DNA from: Streptomyces liliiviolaceus
GTDB taxonomy: Bacteria > Actinomycetota > Actinomycetes > Streptomycetales > Streptomycetaceae
Length of the DNA: 64,000 bases
NCBI RefSeq assembly: GCF_018070025.1
Contig: NZ_JAGPYQ010000001.1
Span: forward strand, 1,550,001-1,614,000
Direction: 5' to 3'
Under the pieces are notes generated by a model that saw nothing but the letters and a program-made list of their open reading frames with translations, was not told the DNA's origin and did not search any database. Every line of letters starts with the position of its first letter. Position 1 is the stretch's first letter. Positions 55,101 to 62,758 of the stretch are shown here, piece by piece. The position numbers were made by a program, and so were the translations under genes.

Positions 55101-57810
55101 CCGACGGGCGGCGCGAACGCTCCTCGTGCGTGGTGCGCAGGAACGCGCGGTAGCCCGGCGTGATCCGGAACGCGTCGATCTCCGCGTCACTGAGCGCGTC
55201 GTACCCCGTGTTCCGGTACGCGGTGTCGGTGATGCCGAACGCGTCGTCGAGCTGGCCGAGCGTGAGTAGGCGCAGCGCGTCCGAGTCGCCGGTCCGCCCG
55301 AACTCCGGCCGCTCCTCGACCATGTCGCCGAAGCCGCGCACGGCCGTGACCCCGAACGAGTGCCCGGCGCCGTCCGAGCGCTCCTTGAACAGGCCGAGCA
55401 GCGGGATCTGCTGCTCGCCGTCGACCGTGCGGGCGCGTTCGTGCCAGTCCGTCGCGGCCTGCGCGATCCGGGCGAAGCCGACCCCGCCGACCGGGGCGTC
55501 CATGTGCGGGAAGGCGCGCGCGAACACGTCGTCGCGGGTGTCGAGGTAGTTCGGTTCGAAGAACGCGCCGCCGATGTAGCTCTCGGCGGTGCACAGCCCG
55601 ACGCGCCCCATGGTCTTGGCGAGCGCCTTCTCGGCCGCCTTGCGGAACTTCGCCAGCGCCCGGTCGGTCTCGGTGATCTCCCCCGCGGGCGCCGGAGCGG
55701 CCGGGTGCCGCTCCTCGGCGCGCAGCCGTGCGCTGAGGCTGTAGACCGCCGAGGCGCCGAAGCCGAGCGCGGTCGCGACATGGTGCGAGGACGGCAGCTG
55801 ACCGCTCTCCGCGACGAGCGAGACGCGCAGCCGCAGCCCGGCCTCGATGAGGCGCTGGTTGACGGCGGCGACGGCGAGGACGACGGGCAGCGGCGCCCGC
55901 GTGGACGAGATCGCACGGTCGCTGAGGAGGGCGATACCGCCCCGCTCGGCGGCGAACCGCTCCACGTCGTCGCACAGGCGCGTCAGCGCGTCCCGCAGCG
56001 CGTCGGCGTTCGCGGTGGTGTCGCCGGTGACCGGCTCGTAGAGCATGGCGAACCGTTCCAGCGGCACGATCCGCTGGTCGCGCAGCCGGACCATGTCGAG
56101 GTGCCCGAGCACGGGCGAGGCCACGACGAGCTGGCGCTCGCCCACGTCCCCGATGTCTCCGGTGCCGTCCGGCTTGGGACCGAGCGCGACCCGCATGCTC
56201 ATGCCGTCGGCCTCTCGGATGCTGTCCAGCGGCGGGTTCGTCACCTGGGCGAAGCGCTGCGAGAAGTACTTCGCCATACCGCCCTCGGTGTCGCTGAGCG
56301 CGTTGATGGCGTTGCCGTAGCCCATCGCCGAGATCCGCTCCGACCCGTCGGCGAGCATCGGGTCGAGCATGAACCGGAAGCTCTCCTGGTTCAGCCCGTA
56401 CGCCACGTACCGACCGGCCGGCGTCAGGTCGCCCTCGTACCCGAGGGTGGTGGTGCCCCGGTAGTAGTCGGGGGCGGGGATGCCGTCGAGGTTCACCCGG
56501 GCCGCGTCGAGCAGTTCGCTGTACGGGCGGCGCGCGGCGAGCGAGTCGAGCACCTCGCGCGTGCGCATCCGCCGCCCGGTCCGGTGGTCGACGACGAGCA
56601 TGCCGCCGGCCTCGATCCGGCCCCGGCGCACGACCTCCTCGTCGGGGAACGCGACCTGCCCGGCCTCCGAGGACACCATCAGGTACTCGGCGGTCTCGAC
56701 GGTACGCAGCGGACGCAGCCCGAGCCGGTCCAGCCGGGCGCCGATGACGTCCCCGTCGCTGAAGATGACGGCGGCGGGCCCGTCGTTCTTCTCCTCGTAC
56801 AGCGAGAAGTACTCCAGCATGTCGCGGACGGCGACGGGCAGGGTGCGGTCGTTCTCCCAGGCGGGCGGCATCAGCGACACGACGGCCTCGACGATGTCCA
56901 GGCCGTCGTCGCAGACCCGGCTCTGCAGGGTCTGGTCGAGCCGGCTGGAGTCGGACTGGCCGGGCGGCCGCACGATGCTCCGGGTGCGGGCCCGCGCGAG
57001 CGCCTCGTCGCTCAGCCGGTTCTTGCGGTCGGTGTTGAGCTCGCCGTTGTGCGCCATGAGCCGGAACGGCTGCGCCATCGTCGGATGCGGCTCGGTGTTG
57101 GTGGAGAACCGGGTGTGGAAGTACAGCGAGCGCACGGAGTGCCGCGGGTCGCACAGGTCACGGAAGTACCCGACGATCTCCCCGGAGTTGAGCCGCCCCT
57201 TGAGCACCTGGGTGCGCGCGCTCAGCGACAGCGGATACAGCCCGGCGTACGCGTCGTCGGCGTAGGCGGCGGCCTCGACGGCGAGCAGGGCGCGATGGGC
57301 GGCCGAGTCGACCTCGGGGCGCTCCCAGGCGTCCGGGGCCCGGAACACCCACTGCACGAGGGGGAGCTGGTACTGCTCGGCGGCGGGCCGGGCGACGCCG
57401 TGGTCCACGGGCACGTCCCGGACGAGCAGGAGGTCGAAGCCCTGCGCGGCGAGGGTGCGGCCGACCAGGTCCACCGACGCGTGACGCCGTACGCCGTCCG
57501 TCGGTACGAAGCAGTTGGCGACCCCGAAGTGTCCGGGGCGCAGCCGTTCGCCGGTGAGCGCGCCGAAGAACTCCACCGACAGGTCGACGCTCACGCCCGC
57601 CCCGTCGCCGACACCCTCGGCGGACGTGCCGCCGCGGTGCGGGATGGCCCGCAGCGCCTCGTCGCCCCGGCGGACGACGTCGTGGCTCGGCGTCCCGTCG
57701 AGCCGGGTGATGAAGCCGACGCCACAGGCGCTGTGCTCACGGGCGGGGTCGTACAGGCCGAAGGCGGCGGAGGGCGAGGCGGCGGAGGGCGAGCCGGTGG
57801 AGCGATTCAC
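52195..57810 (-). CDS. GltB-like glutamate synthase large-subunit homologue, extended
   Basis: 1871 residues from a GTG at 57810 with AGAGGAC upstream; an upstream in-frame start at 57846 lacks a site. Domains in order: propeptide (1-28) and class-II glutamine amidotransferase with Cys29 (HSACGVGF) and [15 protein letters not shown]; central domain; FMN barrel ([69 protein letters not shown]); Fe-S cysteines C1289, C1295, C1299; GXGXG beta-helix ([36 protein letters not shown]). The cysteine spacing is x5/x3, against x5/x4 in classical GltB. About 200 residues after PRALLLYQ have no counterpart in ordinary GltB (about 1500 residues). No gltD is near. Confidence 0.85.
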   Translation of the reverse strand: [1871 protein letters not shown]

Positions 57811-57957
57811 GTGCGGGTCCTCTGAGCGGGTTCCGGCTGGGGGCACTTCCCAGGCCCGCGGGGCACTGGGGGAGGGCGGCCAGGCTGCGTCGGTGGAGCG
57901 CTCGCCGAGGGGGACCGGTGCGCCGGTCGAGGACCGGGCCCGAGTGGTGCGACTCAG

Positions 57958-57976
57958 TACGGTAAGCCTTACCTAA
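57958..57976. promoter_or_regulatory. Iron box (DmdR/IdeR-type operator)
   Basis: On the minus strand TTAGGTAAGGCTTACCGTA matches 15 of 19 positions of the actinobacterial iron box TTAGGTTAGGCTCACCTAA, and its core GGTAAG-C-CTTACC is a perfect palindrome. It overlaps a possible minus-strand promoter (TTAACT, 16-base spacer, TACTGA) for the GltB-like operon and lies 22 bases before the plus-strand start at 57998, so both directions could be iron-repressed. Confidence 0.65.
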
Positions 57977-57997
57977 GTTAATTCGCAAGGATGTGCC

Positions 57998-58444
57998 GTG
58001 GACGTGGACGTGTACGGGATCTCCCGGGCGGGGGCACCGGGCAGGCAAGATGTCCCTATGAAAAAGCTGTCCGTACGATCGGCCGGTCGTGACTCCGCCT
58101 GTGCCGGTTCCGCCGGGTCGGTGCTGTCGCTGTGGTCCCAGGACTCCGTGCTGTCGATCGGCTCGGTGGGCTCGGTGCTGTCCATCGGGTCCGTCGGTTC
58201 GGCCCTGTCCGTCGGTTCGATCGGCAGCGCCCTGTCGGTCGGTTCGATCGGCTCGTCCCTGTCGCTGATCTCGACCGGCTCGTGGCTGAGTACGGGATCG
58301 CTGTTCTCCGCGCAGTCGCGCTGGTCGGTGCTGTCGTGGCGCTCGACCGGCGGCTTCCTGGCGGTGGGAGCGGTGGGCGCCGCCGGCGCCGCCGTCGGCG
58401 GGGCCCTGCTGACGGCGCGGCTGCGGCACCGGGGTCAGGGGTGA
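57998..58444 (+). CDS. Ser/Gly nonapeptide-repeat protein with C-terminal membrane segment
   Basis: 148 residues from a GTG at 57998 with AAGGA upstream; an internal ATG at 58058 (MKKLSVRSAG) would give 128 residues. The middle is built from nine-residue units: SVLSIGSVG, SVLSIGSVG, SALSVGSIG, SALSVGSIG, SSLSLISTG, then more divergent SWLSTGSLF and a Trp/Arg-rich part. Each unit alternates small polar and hydrophobic residues with Gly ends, as in beta-solenoids. A hydrophobic Gly/Ala/Val segment (FLAVGAVGAAGAAVGGALL) and a basic end follow. I do not recognise a family with known function. It shares the iron-box intergenic region with the GltB-like operon. Confidence 0.65.
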   Translation: MDVDVYGISRAGAPGRQDVPMKKLSVRSAGRDSACAGSAGSVLSLWSQDSVLSIGSVGSVLSIGSVGSALSVGSIGSALSVGSIGSSLSLISTGSWLSTGSLFSAQSRWSVLSWRSTGGFLAVGAVGAAGAAVGGALLTARLRHRGQG

Positions 58445-58533
58445 GGCCGGAACCCGAACGGTGATCCGCCCGTCTTCCTCTGCCGAGAGGCCCGGCTCGG
58501 GCCTGCCCGCCCCCTACCAAATCGACTGAAGAC

Positions 58534-59943
58534 TTGAAACATATAAAATCGCAGGTCATCACCCGGACGGACACCGGCGCCGCGCCCTCCCTGTGGCGCC
58601 GGCGACGGGTGAGACTCTGGGCCGTGGTGGGTGTGGCGGCCCTCGGGTTCATGATCGCGCTGGAGATCGCCGCACGTCACTACGGCCTGCCGGGGCCGAT
58701 CACCAACCAGGTACGGGAAGTGGTCTTCGCCCCCAAGTCGGGTGGGCTGCTCTACGCGAGCATGGCGCTGACACTGGTGGTGCTCCCCTGGCGGCAGCGG
58801 TTCGTCGCGGTCGGCGCCGCGGTCGGCATCGACGCCGTCATCTGGCTGGTCCGGTGGGCGGCCGACATCAGGATCACCGACGGCCACCCCTTCGGGAACG
58901 GCGCGCTGTGGGTGATCCTCGGCTGCGCGGTCATGGCCTTCACCCGCCGCACCGGCCAGGACCGCGTCCTGCTGCTGAAGGGCGTCGGGCTGGGCCTGCT
59001 GCTGGTGGTCGGCCGCAAGACCGGGGACACCTGGCTGCTCATCACCTCCAAGACCCGCCCGATGGTGCTCGACCAGTACATGGCGACCGCCGATCACGCG
59101 CTGGGCAACCTCTCCTGGCCGATGGGCAGGCTCGTCACCGCGTCCGGCCCGTTCGGCTTCGGTCTCCTCGACTTCGTCTACGGCCAGCTCGCGGTGGCCG
59201 CGGTCGTCGTCGCCCTGTACCAACTGCGCAACGTCGCCACCGAGCGCCGCTTCCCGGGCCATCACCTGGTGCGTACGTTCCTGGTGATCGGTCTCCTCGG
59301 ACCGGCCGTCTACATGATCTTCCCGGTCGTCGGACCGGTCTTCGCCTTCGGTGACGGCGCCGAGCACTGGGCGTCGGTCAGCGTGTGGGCGCAGGACGCC
59401 CCGTCCAGCGTCCAGTGGGCGGTGGGCGATCTGTGGCCGCGGACGCCGCCGCCGATCGGTGCCCCGCAGCCCATGGGCTTCGACGGCATCACCCCGCGCA
59501 ACTGCATGCCCAGCCTGCACACGGCGTGGGCCGTCACGATCTTCATCCACTCCAGGAAGGGCCCGCGGCTCATACGGTTCGCGGGCGCGTTCTGGCTGAT
59601 CGCGACGCTGACCGCGACGCTCGGATTCGGCTACCACTACGGGGCGGACCTCGTCGCCGGTGTGGTGTTCGTCCTCACGATAGAGGCGGCCCTGCGCGCG
59701 TACGACCGCGGCTGGGACCGCTCGGGGATCCGGCTGGCCGCCCACGGCGCGACCGTCTTCGCCGGACTCCTGGTCGCGTACCGCTTCCTGCCCTCCGAGA
59801 TGGCCCGCTATCCGTGGATCTACGGGCCGCTCGTCCTGCTCGCCATGATCTCGGTGATATACGGCTACGTACGGACCACGACGGCATGGGAGCCGAAGCC
59901 CGCGCCGACGCCGCAGCTGGACCCGCAGCCCGAACTCGCCTGA
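58534..59943 (+). CDS. PAP2-superfamily (AUR1-like) polytopic membrane protein
   Basis: 469 residues if the TTG at 58534 is used; a GTG at 58609 (VRLWAVVGVAALGF) would fit better if the TATAAAAT at 58541-58548 is a promoter -10. About ten membrane segments. The PAP2/inositolphosphoryl-transferase motifs are RNCMPSLHTAWAVTIF (near 327-342) and FGYHYGADLVAGV, which together supply the catalytic histidines, as in actinobacterial AUR1-like proteins. It probably transfers or removes a phospho-headgroup on a lipid at the outer membrane face. The tail after the last segment is Pro-rich. It stands alone. Confidence 0.8.
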   Translation: MKHIKSQVITRTDTGAAPSLWRRRRVRLWAVVGVAALGFMIALEIAARHYGLPGPITNQVREVVFAPKSGGLLYASMALTLVVLPWRQRFVAVGAAVGIDAVIWLVRWAADIRITDGHPFGNGALWVILGCAVMAFTRRTGQDRVLLLKGVGLGLLLVVGRKTGDTWLLITSKTRPMVLDQYMATADHALGNLSWPMGRLVTASGPFGFGLLDFVYGQLAVAAVVVALYQLRNVATERRFPGHHLVRTFLVIGLLGPAVYMIFPVVGPVFAFGDGAEHWASVSVWAQDAPSSVQWAVGDLWPRTPPPIGAPQPMGFDGITPRNCMPSLHTAWAVTIFIHSRKGPRLIRFAGAFWLIATLTATLGFGYHYGADLVAGVVFVLTIEAALRAYDRGWDRSGIRLAAHGATVFAGLLVAYRFLPSEMARYPWIYGPLVLLAMISVIYGYVRTTTAWEPKPAPTPQLDPQPELA

Positions 59944-60028
59944 GCACCGGGGACCGGACCGGACCGGTCGCCGGGGACCGGTCGTCGGACGGTGTCCCAG
60001 GCGGCCCGCCCGCCCGCCGGGCGGCCGT

Positions 60029-60937
60029 TCAGGAGAACAGCAGGCGCCAGGTCAGGGGGCCAGGGATGCCGTCGGCGTCGCCGCGCAGTTCCTTGCGCGA
60101 CTTCTGGAAGTCACGCACGTTCAGCCGGTCCGCCTCGCCCCAGGTCCTGCTCGGCCCGACCTTGTAGTGGTCGCCGAAGCCGCGCTTGACCAGCTGCTTG
60201 CCGAGCTGGAGCACGTACGCGTTCGACGTCCCGGCCCCGAAGTACTTGCGGCCGGGGAAGGCGGGGACGGCGGGCGTGGTCGTCCCCGGGGTGTCGTCGT
60301 CCACGTCCAGGTCGGCCTTCGCGTACTTGAGGATCCTGGCGAAGTCGATCGCGCCGGGGTCGCCGTGGACGTTCTCCGGCACGTGCATGTGCCCGCAGAC
60401 ACCCTTGAAGGCAGTCCACTTCGCGCCCGACATCCGCTGCCCGCCGCCGTTCGCGTACGAGGTGGGGTACGCGGGCCACGCCTTCGGGCCGGACAGCGGT
60501 ACGCCGTGCTCCTCGTGCATCCAGGCCACGAAGCGGGCGACCGCCTGCAGGGCCCAGTCGGGCGCGTCCGGCCAGTAGATGTGCGCCCGGCCCGCCGTCT
60601 TCCACTTCGCGTGCGTCGTCGGGTCGCAGGTGCCGACGAGTTCGACCTGGCACACGTTCAGGGTGTTCGTCTCGACGCCGCCCGCCAGATTGACCAGCGC
60701 CCGGGAGGAGGTCTCGATGTCGAAGTGCTGGTACCACTTCAGCTTCTTGGCGGCGAGGTCGGGAACCGCCGTCAGGTTCGGCGCGGAGGCGCCACCTCCG
60801 TAACCGGGCAGGGTGGAACCCTCCGTGGTGTGCAGGACGACGACGTTGACCTGCATCGGGTCACCGCCGAAGTCGTCCTGGTACCAGTTGGCACGGCTCG
60901 CGGAGGGGTATCGCTGGGGTCCCGTCTTGGTGCTCAT
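60029..60937 (-). CDS. N-acetylmuramoyl-L-alanine amidase-like protein with peptidoglycan-binding domain
   Basis: 302 residues from an ATG at 60937 with AGGAG upstream. An amidase_2/PGRP-type catalytic domain (about 15-205) has the zinc-ligand His36 in NVVVLHTTEGS, YQHFDIETSSRALVNLAGGVETN, and VCGHMHVPENVHGDPGAIDF with further ligands. The C-terminal 75 residues (AYVLQLGKQLVKRGFGDHYKVGPSRTWGEADRLNVRDFQKSRKELRGDADGIPGPLTWRLL) are a peptidoglycan-binding fold. There is no signal peptide, so it resembles a phage endolysin or a cytosolic enzyme released by other means. No other phage gene is near. Confidence 0.82.
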   Translation of the reverse strand: MSTKTGPQRYPSASRANWYQDDFGGDPMQVNVVVLHTTEGSTLPGYGGGASAPNLTAVPDLAAKKLKWYQHFDIETSSRALVNLAGGVETNTLNVCQVELVGTCDPTTHAKWKTAGRAHIYWPDAPDWALQAVARFVAWMHEEHGVPLSGPKAWPAYPTSYANGGGQRMSGAKWTAFKGVCGHMHVPENVHGDPGAIDFARILKYAKADLDVDDDTPGTTTPAVPAFPGRKYFGAGTSNAYVLQLGKQLVKRGFGDHYKVGPSRTWGEADRLNVRDFQKSRKELRGDADGIPGPLTWRLLFS

Positions 60938-61078
60938 CACAGACTCCTGGGTCGAGTACGTCCTGCACCCTTGAAGAACGGCCGCGGGCGGCACATCGAC
61001 TCAGAACGCGGTCTGCGCGGTCCGCGCGGATCGTGGAGTCCGCGCGTTCCGGTCGGTCCGTGGTGTCCGTCGGTCCGG

Positions 61079-61732
61079 TCAGCCGAAGGGAACGGCGTCC
61101 GTGGGAGAGGTGTGCCAGTTGGTGACGATCGGCTCGTCGACGGTGATGGTGTCGACCGACAGGCTCACCGGGTCGGGGTCCTCGTTGCCGACGGCGACGA
61201 TGATGCTCTCCAGCTCCTTGCCACCGTCCGCGTCGGTGGTCTTGGGGTTCACGCCCGCGTAGGCGGTGACGTTCCCGGTCAGCTTGACCGGCTCGCCGAC
61301 GCTCTGCTCCGCGGGCCCCGCCTCGGTGCCGTCGGACCCGAACGCCACGGTCGGCAGCTCGGCGGGCAGCCAGCAGGTGATCCCCGACTTCGCCTTCGCG
61401 ATGATCAGGACGTAACCGCCGGCCTGGCTCTCGGACCTGGTGGACCAGGTGATGTCGTTGGCGCCGCAGCTCTGTTCGACCTTCTCCCGCGTACCGTCAC
61501 CGGTGTCGACGCCGGAGCCCGTGTCCTTGTCCTTGTCCGCGGCCTGGCCACCGCCCCCGCCCGACGAACCGGACGGCGTGGCCTTGTCGTCCGCCGAGCC
61601 GGCGGAGGCGGAACTCGACCCCGCGCCGGTGTCCTCGGCCTTGCCGTCCGTGTCCTGGCACGCGGTCGTCAGCAGGGCGCTGCCCACGACGACGGCGGAG
61701 ACGAGGAAGGCCCTGCGACGGTTGCCAGACAT
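61079..61732 (-). CDS. Secreted lipoprotein, DUF4232-like
   Basis: 217 residues from an ATG at 61732 with AAGGGA upstream. Signal peptide with lipobox LLTTAC (Cys25 region), a Ser/Gly/Asp/Lys-rich linker to about 75, then a domain with two cysteines (VEQSCGANDITWSTRSESQAGGYVLIIAKAKSGITCWLPAELPTVAFGSDG) resembling DUF4232 surface proteins. The function is unknown. The neighbour at 61833 is a related secreted DUF4232 protein, so the two may be a pair. The 100-base gap between them has T/G repeats (GAGGTGAGGTGA, GATGTGAGGTG). Confidence 0.65.
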   Translation of the reverse strand: MSGNRRRAFLVSAVVVGSALLTTACQDTDGKAEDTGAGSSSASAGSADDKATPSGSSGGGGGQAADKDKDTGSGVDTGDGTREKVEQSCGANDITWSTRSESQAGGYVLIIAKAKSGITCWLPAELPTVAFGSDGTEAGPAEQSVGEPVKLTGNVTAYAGVNPKTTDADGGKELESIIVAVGNEDPDPVSLSVDTITVDEPIVTNWHTSPTDAVPFG

Positions 61733-61832
61733 GAAATTCCCTTGACTGAGGTGAGGTGAACTGAGCTGATGTGAGGTGTGGTTGAAGGGGGTGGCCGGTC
61801 ACGGCGGCTCGCAGGAGCCCCGGGCTACGCCG

Positions 61833-62399
61833 CTACCAGACGAGGGCGTCCGCCGCGTTGTCCTGCCAGTACGTGACGGCGGCGGAGCTGTTGAAGAACA
61901 CACCGCCGCCGGGCAGCTTCAGGGTCTTCTCCGTGGCGGTCGCGTGCCCCTTCCTGTCGGTGAGGATCACACCGAGGTTCTTCACCTGGCTGCCGCCCTC
62001 GCCGTCGGGGGAGTACGTCAGGATCCCGGCGTACGCGGACCGGCCGGGCTCCAGTACCAGCACGGACTGCGGGGTGCTGTCCTCGACCCACTGCAACGGG
62101 GCCTGGGCGTCGGCACCGGCCCGCAGGAAGGGAGCGCTGTAGGCGTAGCAGGGCTTCGTGCCCGTGTTGGTGGCCTTCAGCAGCAGGTGGTTGATCGGCC
62201 GGGACACCGTGCTGACGGACACCTCGGTGTTCGCCGTCGTGCAGGTGGCGATCGAGGACGCCTCGGCGCTCGCGGCGGTGGAAGCGGCGGAGGCGGTCTG
62301 CCCGGTGGCCTGGAACCCGACGAGCGCGAGGGCGGCGACGGCGAGGGAGGAGGCGGCGGTACGGGAGAAGGAACGCGTGGAACGCGTGCTCTTACGCAT
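61833..62399 (-). CDS. Secreted DUF4232 protein
   Basis: 188 residues from an ATG at 62399 (MRKSTRSTRSFSRTAAS). A signal peptide to about residue 40 is followed by the DUF4232 domain: IATCTTANTEVSVSTVSRPINHLLLKATNTGTKPCYAYSAPFLRAGADAQAPLQWVEDS, then VLVLEPGRSAYAGILTYSPDGEGGSQVKNLGVIL. Two cysteines probably form the domain's disulfide. The function is unknown. The ribosome site is weak. The open frame continues upstream across a 14-bp tandem repeat, which I take as the leader or promoter. Confidence 0.78.
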   Translation of the reverse strand: MRKSTRSTRSFSRTAASSLAVAALALVGFQATGQTASAASTAASAEASSIATCTTANTEVSVSTVSRPINHLLLKATNTGTKPCYAYSAPFLRAGADAQAPLQWVEDSTPQSVLVLEPGRSAYAGILTYSPDGEGGSQVKNLGVILTDRKGHATATEKTLKLPGGGVFFNSSAAVTYWQDNAADALVW

Positions 62400-62443
62400 G
62401 AGTGGACTGCTTTCTCTGAACATCGGGTGGGTGGCACACACTC

Positions 62444-62513
62444 GGCGAGTGGTTCGCGGCGAGTGGTTCGCGGCGAGTGGTTCGCGGAGAGTGGTCCGCG
62501 GCGAGTGATCCTC
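62444..62513. repeat. 14-bp tandem repeat upstream of the DUF4232 gene
   Basis: Five consecutive 14-base units GGCGAGTGGTTCGC: the first three are identical, the fourth and fifth have two and four or so changes, and a partial sixth follows. It lies 45-115 bases upstream of the start at 62399, within the 359-base gap 62400-62758 between divergent genes. Confidence 0.85.
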
Positions 62514-62758
62514 GGCGAGGCGCCGTGCTGGGAACGACTCCACCTTGTGCCGCCCGCCGTCCCGTCCGCCACTCCACCGGGAATTACGGGACGCTGGAAT
62601 GCTCAAACGGCCCCTGAGCTGGGGAAACTTGACCCGCCTGGAACGCCGGACGGAACGCGTGCACACCACCATTTAGAGTGTGCTGACCGTCGCCCGTGAC
62701 AGCTGTGCCGGGGACGGTCCCAGGGGACGGTCAAGTGGAAGCATCAGGGGGGCGATCG

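Noticed and set aside
52330..55269. Very long open frame on the plus strand (979 codons) and another at 55360-57825 (821 codons)
   Set aside because: Both are antisense to the GltB-like gene, whose domains are unmistakable; their translations are low-complexity Arg/Gly/Val shadows of G/C-rich codons with no recognisable domain.
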